The notes under the pieces were generated by a model. It was not told the DNA's origin and searched no databases. It was given only the letters and a program-made list of their open reading frames with translations. Below are positions 20,620 through 31,503 of a stretch of 64,000 nt of DNA, one piece after another (the stretch's first letter is position 1; each line of letters begins with the position of its first letter). The DNA comes from Lytechinus pictus (lineage: Eukaryota; Echinodermata; Echinoidea; Temnopleuroida; Toxopneustidae), in NCBI RefSeq assembly GCF_037042905.1, contig NC_087261.1, forward strand, positions 26,497,817 through 26,561,816, given 5' to 3'. A program made the translations under genes and the position numbers.

Positions 20620-22110
20620 GATCGAGAAGTCACCCTTTCTACCCAACAACTAACGCAGGCAGCTCGCCCCATGGAACATCACCAGGATACCATCGCCTTT
20701 GTTTCCAGAATGAGTTATCAGGAGTCCACACGATGGCAGTGCACATATGGAGATGTCCAATTGTAGATGCATGTACATGGGAACAAATCCAGAAATTTAG
20801 AATTGAGGAAACACAGAATATCAATGAATCCTCCTACATATTTTCATTAAAATTTTTAACAAAAATATGTTATTAACTATTATAAGTTATGCAACTTCCC
20901 CCTTCAACACTTGGTAAGCCACCTCCCTTCCCCGGTGTGCTTGGTATGAGCTTTGCTATCTATGCTTTTCTCTGTAATCAAGGGCGTCATTCAAAGCTTT
21001 TCGTTATTAAATCGAGGAGGGAGGTGGGGGGGGGGGGTGTAACCTTCTTTTTATCTTTCATTTTGAATGGTGTGTTTTTAAATTGTTTTTAAATAACACG
21101 ACAAGCACACTCATTCGTGGGTACTGTTTCCCTTTTCTAAGAAGCATTAAAATTCTTATTTTACAGTTTATGTTTAAAGAATTTATTTGTTATGTCTGAA
21201 ATAAGTTGCTTGGAGGAGGGGGGGGGGGGGTGGAAGAGGGCTAATCGTAGGCAAGAGGGCATACTTGAGGGGGGGGGAGTGTCTGTGAAAATGATGAATT
21301 ATACATATTTTCAATTATTACTTTTTATACATGTATATTTTTAGACGCAGTTGATCCTTTTATTATGAAACATATGATAGGAGAGTTAAATTTTTATTTT
21401 GATGATATTTAAGGGCTCCAGCCAGTATGATAAAAAAAAATCAAGCATGATAAAAAAAAAATTATCGAAAAAAGGAAAGTTGATGGTTTTTAAGTTTGGA
21501 TTATTGAGGTGCAAACTATCAAATGATTATTATATCTTTTAGTTGATGAGTAAATTTGAATTATGTATATTCAGGACTGTATCAAAACGTATTTCGAATG
21601 ATTCAATTAGGTGTGCTCTTTCAAGAAATTAGACATTCTGTTGAGGAAATGCAAGTTTTTGATTAATTTTCTGTTGAGCATTAGAAGCTTGCACAGTTCT
21701 TCATATATTTGTCAATTTGCTATGGATTGATAATGGGCTCAAACATTCATATCTTTCTTTGTATTTGTAATGTACTAATTTTCAGATTTCAAGTGATGGG
21801 GGGGGGGGGTACTTCTCCATTCACAAGTTCAATATCCAGGCAGCATTGTGCCTATTATGCAATGTTAGTTTTTATTTTCGTATACGTATGCCGCAGAAAA
21901 AAATTCAATTGAAGTTTTAGAAGACTGAAGTATACATAATATGAATTTTGAGGAAATATGAAAATTTTATGTTAAATGGGATCTAATAAAATCTTAATGA
22001 CCTGTAAATATTGTAAATAGTATGTTTACCTTTGAAATATATGAATAAAAAATGGATAATCGTAGATATCTTGCATGTATTTTTGTTTCTTGAAGTTCTG
22101 GGGCCTGTGT
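20620..22110. other. Probable CENP-W 3' UTR and AT-rich downstream DNA
   Basis: No further coding block is seen after the CENP-W stop. An AATAAA at 22044-22049 is a possible distal polyadenylation signal; nearer candidates are weak. G-runs occur at about 21027, 21218, 21270 and 21798. Confidence 0.35.
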
Positions 22111-22114
22111 CACA

Positions 22115-22258
22115 AAGGATTTGCAACTGTTGTAACTTTGCAATAATGGCAACTACCATGGTAACAGGGCTCAGCAGCCAATCAGAATCAAGGTTACCAT
22201 GGTAGTTGCCATAATGGCAAAGTTACAACAGTTGCAAGTAGTTTATGAAACGGACCCC
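22115..22258. mobile_element. Palindromic MITE
   Basis: TTGCAACTGTTGTAACTTTG (about 22120) is inverted at about 22218-22238, and GCAACTACCATGGTAAC is mirrored by GTTACCATGGTAGTTGC. The centre contains CAGCCAATCAGAAT. It is the same architecture as 19618-19790. Confidence 0.75.
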
Positions 22259-22289
22259 TGAACTCTTAGGAATATTGTAAATAAAAGAC

Positions 22290-22990
22290 AGCACAACAGG
22301 AGAATGTATAAGGAGAGAGAGGGGGTGAGAGGGAAATAGGGGGTAGGATGCGTGTGAGAGAGGAGAGATAGAGGGGGAGGGGAGGAAGAGAGATACAGAC
22401 AGAGCAGGCCGGGGAGAGAGCAGAGAGAGATACAGAGAAATAGACTATATACATGTACATATACCAGTATTAGTATGTATATTATAGAAAGAGGGGAGAA
22501 AGTTCGTTTCATGTTGGAGATTTCAGGAAGGAGTGAGAGAGAGAGAGTGGGGGGGGGGTGAGTAGGGGGAACTGGAGGAGAAAAGGGAATGGAAGAGGAA
22601 AGAGAAGAACTTGAAGAGAGAGGAATAGAAATATAAAGAGAGAAAAAGGGCTAGGACATTTGGGAGAGAAGTGGCATAGAAAGGGGAGGGGGGGGGGGTG
22701 AGTAGGTGAATGGATAATATAAAGGATTTGAAGAGGAAGGAGAAGAAGCAGAAGATAGGATATACAAAAGAGAAGGGTAGGACAATAGGGGAATAAGTGA
22801 CAGAGAAAGGGAGAGGGATGAACGGGGAAAAGGAGAAGAATGGAAGCAAGAAAAGCCATAGAGTGAGACTGAAAAGGAAGGGGAAAGATAAAAAAAGGAG
22901 GTAGGAAATTGAATACTAAGGAAGGTGAAACAGGATACATTGAGAGGGAGAGAAAGAGACAGAGGGGGGGGGGGGTAAAGAAAGAGAGAA
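22290..22990. repeat. Polypurine (GA/GGA-rich) tract of about 700 bp
   Basis: Almost all G and A on the plus strand, with G-runs at about 22549, 22686 and 22967. The long Ser/Pro/Leu/Phe-rich minus-strand frames are artefacts. Such tracts can form triplex or R-loop structures. Confidence 0.9.
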
Positions 22991-22992
22991 GA

Positions 22993-23206
22993 TAGGGTTC
23001 CATGACATTTTCTCCAGTGACAACTGCTCTGCTCTGTATCCACACACTAAATAGAATGACCAACTTCGACCCTGGGTTTAACACTACCCTACGCTAACTT
23101 CAAACCGAAACCTATATATAACCCTATTGCAACCCTAACCCTACATCTTCATAGACAAAAGTAAGACTGGAGCAATTGTCGCAGGAGCAAATGTTGTGTC
23201 ACTGAT
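22993..23206. mobile_element. Copy of the GTTCCATGACA...GGAGCAATTGTCGC element
   Basis: Runs GGTTCCATGACATTTTCTCC, ACCAACTTCGACCCTGGGTT, CAACCCTAACCCTACATCTT, GGAGCAATTGTCGCAGGAGC, TGTTGTGTCAC. Other copies lie at 35480-36092 and 43205-43382. The outer GCTCC..GACAA.TGCTC block is inverted at the other end, so this is a small inverted-repeat element. It contains a telomere-like CCCTAACCCTA. Confidence 0.75.
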
Positions 23207-23209
23207 GAT

Positions 23210-23860
23210 AGATGGGAAAGGGGATCATTAAAAGGAGGGAACCAACTATATATAGATAATAGAAGAATTCAAACAATTTAAGAAATTGTAAGACAAAAGA
23301 GAGCAAACGATAGGACATTGGATAAATAAATGTAAGTATCCTCTTTGGTCTCAATTTACCATTCGGACTCGGGCTCACTGACATATCGTCTAACTCATTA
23401 TAAAATATTCCTATTTACTTTGCCAAGTCATCTAATAAGACCAAATCAGATTACACCACATTAGGCATTTTATTGGGGTCAATAGGCTAACGGGCAATTA
23501 GACTGAATGGTTCTTGACCAAATTGGGCATAATTTTCCCAGAAAAAAAAAGAATAAAAAAGCCCAGTGGGCTGACAAGACCAAATTACACTTCGCTGACA
23601 TTGTTTCTAAAATGAAGTGAAAAAAATGTTTACAAGGCTTGTGAATGTCCATGGAAATGAGTTTGTGAACATCCGGAAAAAATTCAATGAATATCACAAA
23701 TACATTTGATCAGCTTGACCGTCTCTGATCACGAGCCCGTTGCAGAATTAGTTGCGTTTTAAACGCGACTAAAAAAATCAAGAGCAAATCCCTAATACGT
23801 GCATTTCACAGGTTGAAAATTTGATTGTTGGAGTTCCTTTTGATCACCTTTTCGGGCCCC
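23210..23860. other. AT-rich spacer, nothing recognised
   Basis: No supported exon or repeat between the GGAGCAATTGTCGC element and the MITE cluster. Confidence 0.35.
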
Positions 23861-23864
23861 AGGG

Positions 23865-24395
23865 GTCTGTTTCATGAAACTTGTTACAATATTAAATTTA
23901 TCATAACGGTTATAAGCTACTGAAATCCTTCAATCTGATTGGCTTGTAGTAAATTTGTTATAGGAATCTTGCATTTGTTATTAGAACAAGTCTTTATGAA
24001 CGGGAACCAAGACCGTCAAGCTGCCTGAAATGGGAGCATTTCACGAAACAGTAACTGAATTCCATTATTTGAAAAAGCTACTGAAATCCTTGCATCCGAT
24101 TGGCTCAGAGCAAATTTGGCGTGGAAATCACCAACAAGACGTGTTCTGAAACACCCCCCTCCCTTTTTTCACCCAATCTATTCTGCCAAGACTCCTCCCC
24201 TATCTTTATATTCTTCTGCTTCAAGCCATCATATCTCATCCAGGGGCTTTTTTCATAAAACTTGTTATAATAAACACGTTACAATAACAGTTAAAAGCTA
24301 CTGAAATCCTTCAATCTGATTGGCTGATAGTAAGCTTGTTATAGAATTTGTGCATTTGTTACTGTAACAAGTCTTTATGAAACAGTATCCTGGTT
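23865..24395. mobile_element. Three tandem MITE copies (GGTCTGTTTCATGAAAC type)
   Basis: Three related units, at about 23868-24010, 24035-24125 and 24240-24390. Each has TTTCAT(G/A)AAAC termini, a CTACTGAAATCCTT.ATCTGATTGGCT centre and TTGTTATA/TATAACAA-type arms. The middle copy is truncated. Confidence 0.65.
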
Positions 24396-24399
24396 AGTT

Positions 24400-25735
24400 C
24401 TCTGAAGGACTTCACCTTATCCCCCGAAAAGAATATTTTCTTTTTTTTCTCTCTCATCCATCCGATTCTCATCTTTCAATATCCAACTCAATCTCAATCA
24501 TTTTGAAACAATTTCATTTCACTCCAACCATCCCTACAGCTCATGATAGGATTATCCGCACAGTGATCTGTACATTCCATCTTTCATTTTTTCTTATTTA
24601 TTGCTTTTCACATTCAGTACATAATTTGGTAGAATTTTTTTTTTTACATGACAAATGAAGAAGGGGAGTGCCCCTAAAGTATACTAACACCGTGGTGAAA
24701 AACAAACAATATCCAAAATGACATTTTCTTCAGAAACTCTTGTTTATTATATTTTTTCTTCAATGTTAACACTTCTGAGAACACAATACTAGAAACTTTG
24801 GTTTCATAACACTTGTAACGGCATTTTTTTTTTTTTTAGAAACAAAACATACAACTTCTATAAATTATTCTTTTCTGTGACACAATTTGATTGAATGATA
24901 ACGGAAAATATATCATGCAATTAGTACAAAAAATATAAAGAGAAATAAAATGTGATGAAGCATAATTGGAAACAGACCAAACTATAATTAATGACAAGAA
25001 ATTCTTGCTACAAAAAGCTGAATAGGAAAACTTGCCACTGCACTAAGTTCCATTATTTTTTTCTTTATTTTTTTTCCTTCAAACTCAAAGTTAACACGTT
25101 TTCTTAAAGTTTTCCTGTATTTACACTGTATCTAATCTAAGTCTTACATCCCATAGCACAGAAAAACAATCCTAGTGACTGATATTTGAATTATTTTTCG
25201 GAATTTTGAAACTATCAAAGATATGACTTTAATAGGACAAGTCATTGGCAATAAATGTTCAAAAAAGCTTATAATCAGCCGTAGGTATTATAAGCAAAAT
25301 CTACCGTAAACACAACAGCGTTTTATACAAGGCTTCCCAAGTTAGTCATTACCAAGTAAAATAAATGCAATACAGTATCACTATATCCTCCTAGGATCAT
25401 GCAGTCTGCATTTGTCTTATTGCATGAAAGAAATAACAATACTCTTGAATAATATCACTACCAATAATATCTGCTACACAGCACATGGAATGTCACTATC
25501 TCATATACGACAAAAGGGTGTACTGATGAATAAAAAATGATGGTAAATATTAGAATTAGGAAACCTGAATGATTCAATGATGATCTGTGAATAAGTTATA
25601 CTACTGAACACTGCCAAGATGAAAACAACAATAATCAGCGAGCGATTTCAATTTTGGTGTTGATCTATTGGTGTTGGGTCAAATTTAATGTCGGCATACA
25701 CCAAATTTTGATTGCAGCTGGTACGGGGGACGAAT
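24400..25735. other. AT-rich DNA, nothing recognised
   Basis: About 1.3 kb of low-GC DNA with polyT runs. It could be UTR of a neighbouring gene, but no splice or coding signal supports that. Confidence 0.35.
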
Positions 25736-25739
25736 TTCA

Positions 25740-25886
25740 CGAGGGATCGAGATGTTAATGATGTGATCTGGATGACTTTTGTGAACTCGGAAGAAGTTTT
25801 GAAGCTAGGGGAAGCAATCTTAATTGAGCCTCTGACACCAACACCAACTTGAAATCTCCCATCTCTTTATCGTGACACACTACCCC
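25740..25886. other. Ambiguous exon-like block, open on both strands
   Basis: Plus strand: after an acceptor-like ATTTTGATTGCAG (25706-25718) a frame passes through DRDVNDVIWMTFVNSEEVLK and stops at about 25851. Minus strand: a frame through GDFKLVLVSEAQLRLLPLAS stops near 25755. Both cannot be assumed and neither family is recognised. The hAT-like copy at 25887 interrupts the minus-strand frame. Confidence 0.25.
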
Positions 25887-26307
25887 AGACCTGCCAACCT
25901 CTGGGAATGAAAACTGTATTCTGTGATTTAAAAAAAAAAAAATTCCCCCAAAAAAGTGCATTTCATAATAAAATGCGTGGCGCACTCGCTCAAGCTGCAT
26001 GCAAGCTAAAATGCGCACTGCTCTTGCAGATGAAAAAAAAATACCATTAAAACATGTGTATATCTTCACCCTGGTTTTAACAAAATGATTGAAAAAAAAA
26101 TAAGTTACCTGAAATTACATTGATCTAATAACCATATTTGTGTACGTTTTATGAAATAGAGACATATAGAGATGATTTTTCTCGATAAATTACGATTTAG
26201 TAAAAAAAAAAATTACCAAAAACGCATTTTTCAAAGAAAAAACGTACTGCCGTATTTTGGTTGCAAAACGTACTAAATATGCCTAAAACGTACTGGTTGG
26301 CAGGCCT
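25887..26307. mobile_element. hAT-like MITE, copy 1
   Basis: Begins AGACCTGCCAACC and ends with its inverse GGTTGGCAGGCCT, with a 7-of-8 direct repeat (ACTACCCC / GCTACCCC) at the junctions. Near-identical to 27375-27802. Inside are AAAACGTACT repeats near the right end. No transposase frame. Confidence 0.75.
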
Positions 26308-26463
26308 GCTACCCCCAAAGTTTCATCTATCCACTTAAGAGTGTAGCTAGCACTGACCAAAGTATTCAAGTGAAACCTTTCTCGTGACAATAGATTATCA
26401 CTTCATGAATAGCAGGAAGTTGCTCGATCATATCCCATCAAAATGGGCACATGTCTACGATAC

Positions 26464-26600
26464 ATAATAATAATAATATACAGTTCTTGTATAGCGCATA
26501 TCACATTATGAATAATGTCTCTATGCGCTTCCAAAGGACTTGGATATTACCCCAGCTGTAGCTTTATAGCATTTTTACAGCCAAAATGGAATTAAGTGAC
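26464..26600 (-). repeat. SINE tail-like fragment
   Basis: (AAT)n followed by TATAGCGCATATCACAT and GGATATTACCCCAGCTG. Same general arrangement as the SINE-tail-like fragment at 16836 and, inverted, the SINE tail at 40600-40672. Confidence 0.45.
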
Positions 26601-26978
26601 AGATGCATGTAAGAGACGACTTCATTGAAAGCTAATGCCAAAGCTATAGGTTGCACTATTTACCATCGGCACAAGAAAGCTGGATTGCGAATTGACATGT
26701 TTAAAGAGAAAATTGTAACCAGAACGAAAAGCAGATTTCAAGTCAAAAACTGTGGTAAAGGATCAATAATTTAAAGTATCCTCAAGAATCATCTAATATT
26801 CTTATCTTACAAAAATGTAGTGGCCACTGAGTCTTTGTGAAAAAATGAATTTTGAAATTTGGGGTATCTAAGTCTAGCACCCATACTTAATTTATCCTTA
26901 AGAAGGGGCTATATTTTGCCCCCCTAAAAAACTCAAATAAAAGTGGGTTTCGAAACTGGGCAGGTTTCGAAAATAGGC

Positions 26979-27155
26979 TTAATTGTGCTTCGTAACGGCC
27001 TGAATTATGTTGCGCCATTCTGTGTCAGGAGAGTTGTGAATACATAGGTCTGTACATATAAAAGATTTATTTACTATCTCCTTGATTTCCAGATTGTAAA
27101 TTTGTTTCCAATCATCTACTTTTTCTGTGTACACACCGATGAAATCAAAACGCTT
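26979..27155 (-). CDS. Candidate terminal exon of an anonymous minus-strand gene
   Basis: After an acceptor (CGCCCTGTGTTAG) the minus strand is open for 58 codons to TAA: K-R-F-D-F-I-G-V-Y-T-E-K-V-D-D-W-K-Q, then IYNLEIKEIVNKSFICTDLC, then IHNSPDTEWRNIIQAVTKHN. Amino-acid balance (Trp, Cys, Asp and Asn scattered, no bias) is that of a real globular protein. The exon would start in phase 0. The nearest upstream candidate, 28172-28247, ends in phase 1, so another exon is needed or the two are unrelated. A competing plus-strand reading exists: ATG at 27174 opens MDLLPVKSTKSLLLKLNNW up to a donor at 27265. Family not recognised. Confidence 0.4.
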   Translation of the reverse strand, partial: KRFDFIGVYTEKVDDWKQIYNLEIKEIVNKSFICTDLCIHNSPDTEWRNIIQAVTKHN

Positions 27156-27374
27156 CTAACACAGGGCGACGTCATGGACCTGCTGCCGGTGAAAAGCACT
27201 AAAAGCCTACTTTTGAAGCTGAATAATTGGATCTGTTCTCAAACAAAGTACCTAGCTGGCAAGAGGTGAAAATACATAGACCTTGCTGTGTTTTGCAAAT
27301 TTCACTTTTCGAGGCCGGTCTGGGTCTTCAAAATGCGTTTTACTTTTCCACACACCTGCAAGTGTGTCACACAC

Positions 27375-27802
27375 AGACCTGCCAACCTCTGGGAATAAAA
27401 AATTGCATTCTGTGATAATAAAAACTGTATTTTTCCCCAAAAAAGTTTTTTTCATAATAAAATGCTTGGCACACTCGCTCATCGCCGGCGCTCAAGCTGC
27501 ATGCAAGCTAAAATACGCACTGCTCTTGCAGATGAAAAAAAACAAACATTGAAACAGGTGTACATATCTCACCCTGGTTTTAACAAAATGATTGAAAAAA
27601 AAACAAGTTATCTGAAATTACATTGATCTAATAACCATATTTGTGTATGTTTTATGAAATAGAGACATATAGAGATAAATTTTCTCAATAATTATTATTT
27701 TTTTTTTACAAAACACATATTTTTTAAAGAAAAAAACGTACTGCCGTATTTTGGTTGCAAAAACGTACTTAATACGCCTAAAACGTACTGGTTGGCAGGT
27801 CT
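27375..27802. mobile_element. hAT-like MITE, copy 2
   Basis: AGACCTGCCAACCTCTGGGA ... GGTTGGCAGGTCT. Colinear with copy 1 and highly similar along its whole length, implying recent activity. The flanks share CACACA. Confidence 0.75.
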
Positions 27803-28171
27803 GCACACAGTGTTGAAATAATTATTACCTTTTTTGTAATACTTCAAATTATATTACATTACATTTTTTTTAAGTACAGTATATTCTGAATGGTCTCTTG
27901 TTCCCATTTTTCTTGAGACAGATTCAAAACATCTCATCGTTTTCTTTATACAGTGCATATTTGTACAGGTAAATACAGACAACTTTTAAGTTTTAACTGA
28001 CATAGAAGATATCTACATTAATAGCATAATTGGGCAAGTGAATGATTTTGTAATGCAAGCTGGAAATATATTTCAACTTGAGAAAACAGTACTGGAGTTT
28101 AACTAAACCTATTCAAAAAAAGAAATGTTTTGGCATCTATGAAGTTCTTTTTAACATTATCATTACTTCAC

Positions 28172-28247
28172 CTGGCTTGCAGTAGGGCGTTAGAATTAAC
28201 GTGCATGTCAATTCCCATTCTTGTCGATCTAAAAGGTCATGTGATCT
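28172..28247 (-). CDS. Candidate internal exon, anonymous
   Basis: Minus-strand frame S-H-D-L-L-D-R-Q-E-W-E-L-T-C-T-L, then ILTPYCKPG, between an acceptor (GAATTGCAG; an alternative TAG lies 10 bp upstream) and a good donor (AAGCCAG/gtgaagt). 76 bp, ending in phase 1. Plausible but short; it may belong with 26979-27155 on the same strand. No family recognised. Confidence 0.3.
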
Positions 28248-28334
28248 CTGCAATTCACTAAATCGTGCCATACACAGAAAATAAAAAGCGGCACTTACGT
28301 ACAACCTATTGGCCCTTCTGCAAGCCAGGCAATG

Positions 28335-28395
28335 GATACTACTACTGCTACTGCTACTACTACTACTACTACTAAAACTACTTCTACCCCTACTA
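28335..28395. repeat. (ACT)n microsatellite
   Basis: CTACTGCTACTACTACT-type triplets, giving a poly-Ser frame on the minus strand. Not coding. Confidence 0.9.
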
Positions 28396-28603
28396 CAATA
28401 CAAATATTATTACAGTTCTGAAGACTTTCATTTAACCAAACTTATCTTATAATGGAGGGGGATTATATGGCACATTGAGATTTTCTTAAAAGAAATGGCA
28501 CCCTAAAGGCCCTGATTAGGACTTGTGTACTGAATTTATGTTTGACTTTTCTCAATATCCACCTGTTGATATTTAAAGCTTCGATCAGGGTCTGTATATG
28601 CAG

Positions 28604-28713
28604 ACTACATGAAAAGCCTAGTGGCAAAATGTATGAATCTCTCAGTCATCACAAGCCAAATCTACCCGAACAGAAGTGGAGTTGAACTAGTGTACAGTGA
28701 AGAAGTCTTAAAG
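28604..28713 (+). CDS. Candidate exon on the plus strand, anonymous
   Basis: Between TGTATATGCAG and TTAAAG/gtattt the frame entered in phase 1 reads Y-M-K-S-L-V-A-K-C-M-N-L-S-V-I-T-S-Q-I-Y, then PNRSGVELVYSEEVLK, ending in phase 0. A second frame is also open for 28 codons, which weakens the call. It lies between minus-strand candidates, so its parent gene is unknown. Confidence 0.25.
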
Positions 28714-28719
28714 GTATTT

Positions 28720-29930
28720 GCTAACATTGATTTGACTTTAAAAAATCTGAGCTGCGAGGTCCCACTTGTCACCTGCACCTGTGATATGTTACAAAAATGA
28801 AGCCCAGAAAAAATCGCGTCCAAAAATCATTATTAAGTGCTTCAAAAAAGTGAAATATAAAGTGACCGGAAATACCATCTTAATTTCATCCATACACTTA
28901 TGTGTTCTATTATTATCGGCACGATAGAAATTACACAAAACCATCAATTATAACGTATATCGAAAGGATTTCTTTGTTGTTTTAGAGTTTTTAGGTTGAC
29001 AGAAAGGCATTCATGTACATATTTCATCTCTCCTTTGATATTTTTTAAATTACATGTCTACAACGTTAGCATATGCCTTTAACCGAAAAAAAGAAAGTCT
29101 AAAAATCAATACATTTACAAAATGAAGCAAACGTCTTGGCGTTCTGTATCACTTGTGAGGAAAGCAATGGGAAAAGAAAAAAGAAACATGGACTTGACCT
29201 TTTGATTGATGCATATGATTTCCATTAAAACATTCTTCTGAAGAGACCTTAAGACAAAATTGATCAATTATTTATGAAAAATTAGAATAGTTAATAGACA
29301 TACAAATTTGTTAGTTGCCACCTGCAACCATGAACAACACAAAACAATTAAACAAATGTACATAAATGTACATGTAAAAGTGACTAAATAAAAGCATATA
29401 TACTGTAGTCACACAACTCTCCTGAGAAGTTTACATACAATAGCCCATATTCTGAACTCCAGGACAAGTGAAAAAAAAATCTATTTCGAATACCTGGCTT
29501 TGTTATGTGTAGGGACAAATGTCAGAATAATGAATTATGTAGGCTGATGTAGTGGGTGTGCATTTCAAAATATCAACACAGATTTTTTGTCTTGAAAGTA
29601 GTTCTGATAAACATAAATGTATATCATAAAGGGATTTTCCAGATTAGAATTTTTGGAAAATACTGTCCAATAGGATTGTTTTATTTCCAGTTGGTGTAAA
29701 GGGGACACTAACATTTATCATCAATTCACTGCTGGCAATGGCATGTTTGCCCTGATATTTTGAACGATTGCTATGGGTTAGCCCCGTGTTCAGAATATGG
29801 ACCAATTTTTTTTCATATGTTATCTTAGGATCATATCTTTCAGCTGCATATTCATGCTTAAAGTTTGAATACTGTAGAGTATTCAGATACAAAAACGAGA
29901 CAGCAAGAATGTGACATGTATTGAGGAAGA
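28720..29930. other. AT-rich DNA, nothing recognised
   Basis: No supported exon. Two short unrelated frames are probably chance. Confidence 0.35.
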
Positions 29931-29934
29931 GTCA

Positions 29935-30215
29935 CAGAGAGAGAGAGAGAGCAAGGAAGAGGGGGGGGGGGAGAAGGGAGGAGGGGGGGTAGAGAGAAGG
30001 CGATGGGAAGAAATGGGTGGCAGAGATACAGAGTAAAATGACAGAGAGTGAGCAATAAAAGAGGGTGAGATTATAAGTGATAGTAAGAGAGGGAGAGAGA
30101 GAGGGCATCAGAAAGAGAGAAGGAGAATAAGAGAGTGCGAGATATTCACATAAGCGGAAGGTGGAAAGAAGAAGTAAAGAGACGGAGAAAGAAGTAGAGA
30201 GACGGAGAGAAAGTG
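29935..30215. repeat. Polypurine (GA-rich) tract
   Basis: AGAGAGAGAGAG and GGAGGG-rich for about 280 bp, with a G-run at about 29962. Minus-strand Ser/Leu/Pro-rich frames are artefacts. Confidence 0.9.
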
Positions 30216-30392
30216 AGATGCACATTCACACACACTAGAGGATTGGGTGAGTAAATACAACCATCTGAATATTATTAAACTAAACATATACACTACCAAA
30301 TCTACATGGGTAAATAGTCTAACTAATTACATGAGTTTGACTTAAATATAAAGCTGGACACAATTATCCAAACCATCTTGAACTTATAGCTT

Positions 30393-31347
30393 TTAAAGGG
30401 CAAGTCCACCCAAATGAAAAGTTGATTTTAAGAAACTTCATCAAAATCAAATGTAAAATAGGGAAGTTATGACATTCTAAATCTTTGCATTAATTTGGCA
30501 AATAGTCATATGCACATCCTGGTCGGTATGCAAATAAGACCGATGACGTCACCCACTCACTATTTCTTTTGTGTTTTATCATATGAAACATGACAAATTC
30601 TAACTTTCTCAGTGTTTCCACAGATCCAAAACAAATTTCCTGAAACTAAATCAAAAATTTGCCGAAATTCATAGACATTTCCTGTAATTTTCAAGTTTGA
30701 TTTTTATTAAAATTGGGCAATAATACAGCGAGCCTAAATTTGGTCGAAGTGACCAAAATCAAGGAATTTAACATTTTTTTGTTCACATCCTCTTTAGAAA
30801 TAGGAACAAAGTTATGAAATGCGAGCGCAGAGCGCGAGCTGAAAATTTCGAGCTATGTATAGATCTAAACAATTCTTTAAATACAACATGAATATTAAAA
30901 GATGCTATGTTTAATTGTGGTTTGATTGTGCTTTTCTGATTTCCTGGAATTTTTAATTTCCCAATCCTTTCCTGGAAAAAGTCAAAATCTCACAAATTTG
31001 GGGAAGAAACATTGAATTTTCTACATTGTCATGTGAAACTAAATTTTATTCCTCCCTGAACATGTGGAATTGCCATTATTTAAACAGTTTATGATTAAGT
31101 CAGTCACTTTAAATATTGTTTAATTCAAACAATAAAAAACAAAAGAAATAATGAGTGAGGGACATCAATGACTCTCATTTGCATATCACTGAGTTGTGCA
31201 TATAACTGTGAAAAATAAGCGAAACTTTAAAATGTAATAACTTTCTTATTTTACATCAGATTTTGCTGAAATTTTCAGCATTATGTTTGTTTGATTTTGC
31301 TCTATCGATTCGAATTAACAATTTTCGAGGGTGGACTTGACCTTTAA
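30393..31347. mobile_element. TTAA-flanked MITE (AAAGGGCAAGTCCACCC family)
   Basis: TTAA (30393-30396) followed by AGGGCAAGTCCACCC at the left; GGGTGGACTTGACCTTTAA at the right (TTAA 31344-31347). TTAA duplication with short inverted ends fits Kolobok or piggyBac. The inside mirrors itself: ATCAAAATC.AATGTAAAATAGG / CCTATTTTACAT-type blocks and a TATGCAAATAAG / CATTTGCATA pair. It ends about 155 bp downstream of the Tudor stop codon, so the Tudor 3' UTR probably runs into it. Confidence 0.8.
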
Positions 31348-31503
31348 CAATCGTTGTCTTGCAACATGCAAGATAAAACGAAATCAGTAAAAAGATTTCT
31401 GATAGAATACAAGAATACATCATTCATGATCAACCCATATAGAATCTGGAAGACATGGTATTTGAAGAAAAACATATTATAAAAAACAAACATGATATTA
31501 ATC

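Noticed and set aside
20027-20653. Overlapping 160-200-codon plus-strand frames rich in Ser, His, Ile and Pro
   Set aside because: They are the three frames of a (TCA)n/(TCC)n microsatellite and have no independent coding signal.
22509-23084. 191-codon minus-strand frame rich in Ser, Pro, Leu and Phe
   Set aside because: It is the complement of a polypurine tract; composition explains the lack of stops.
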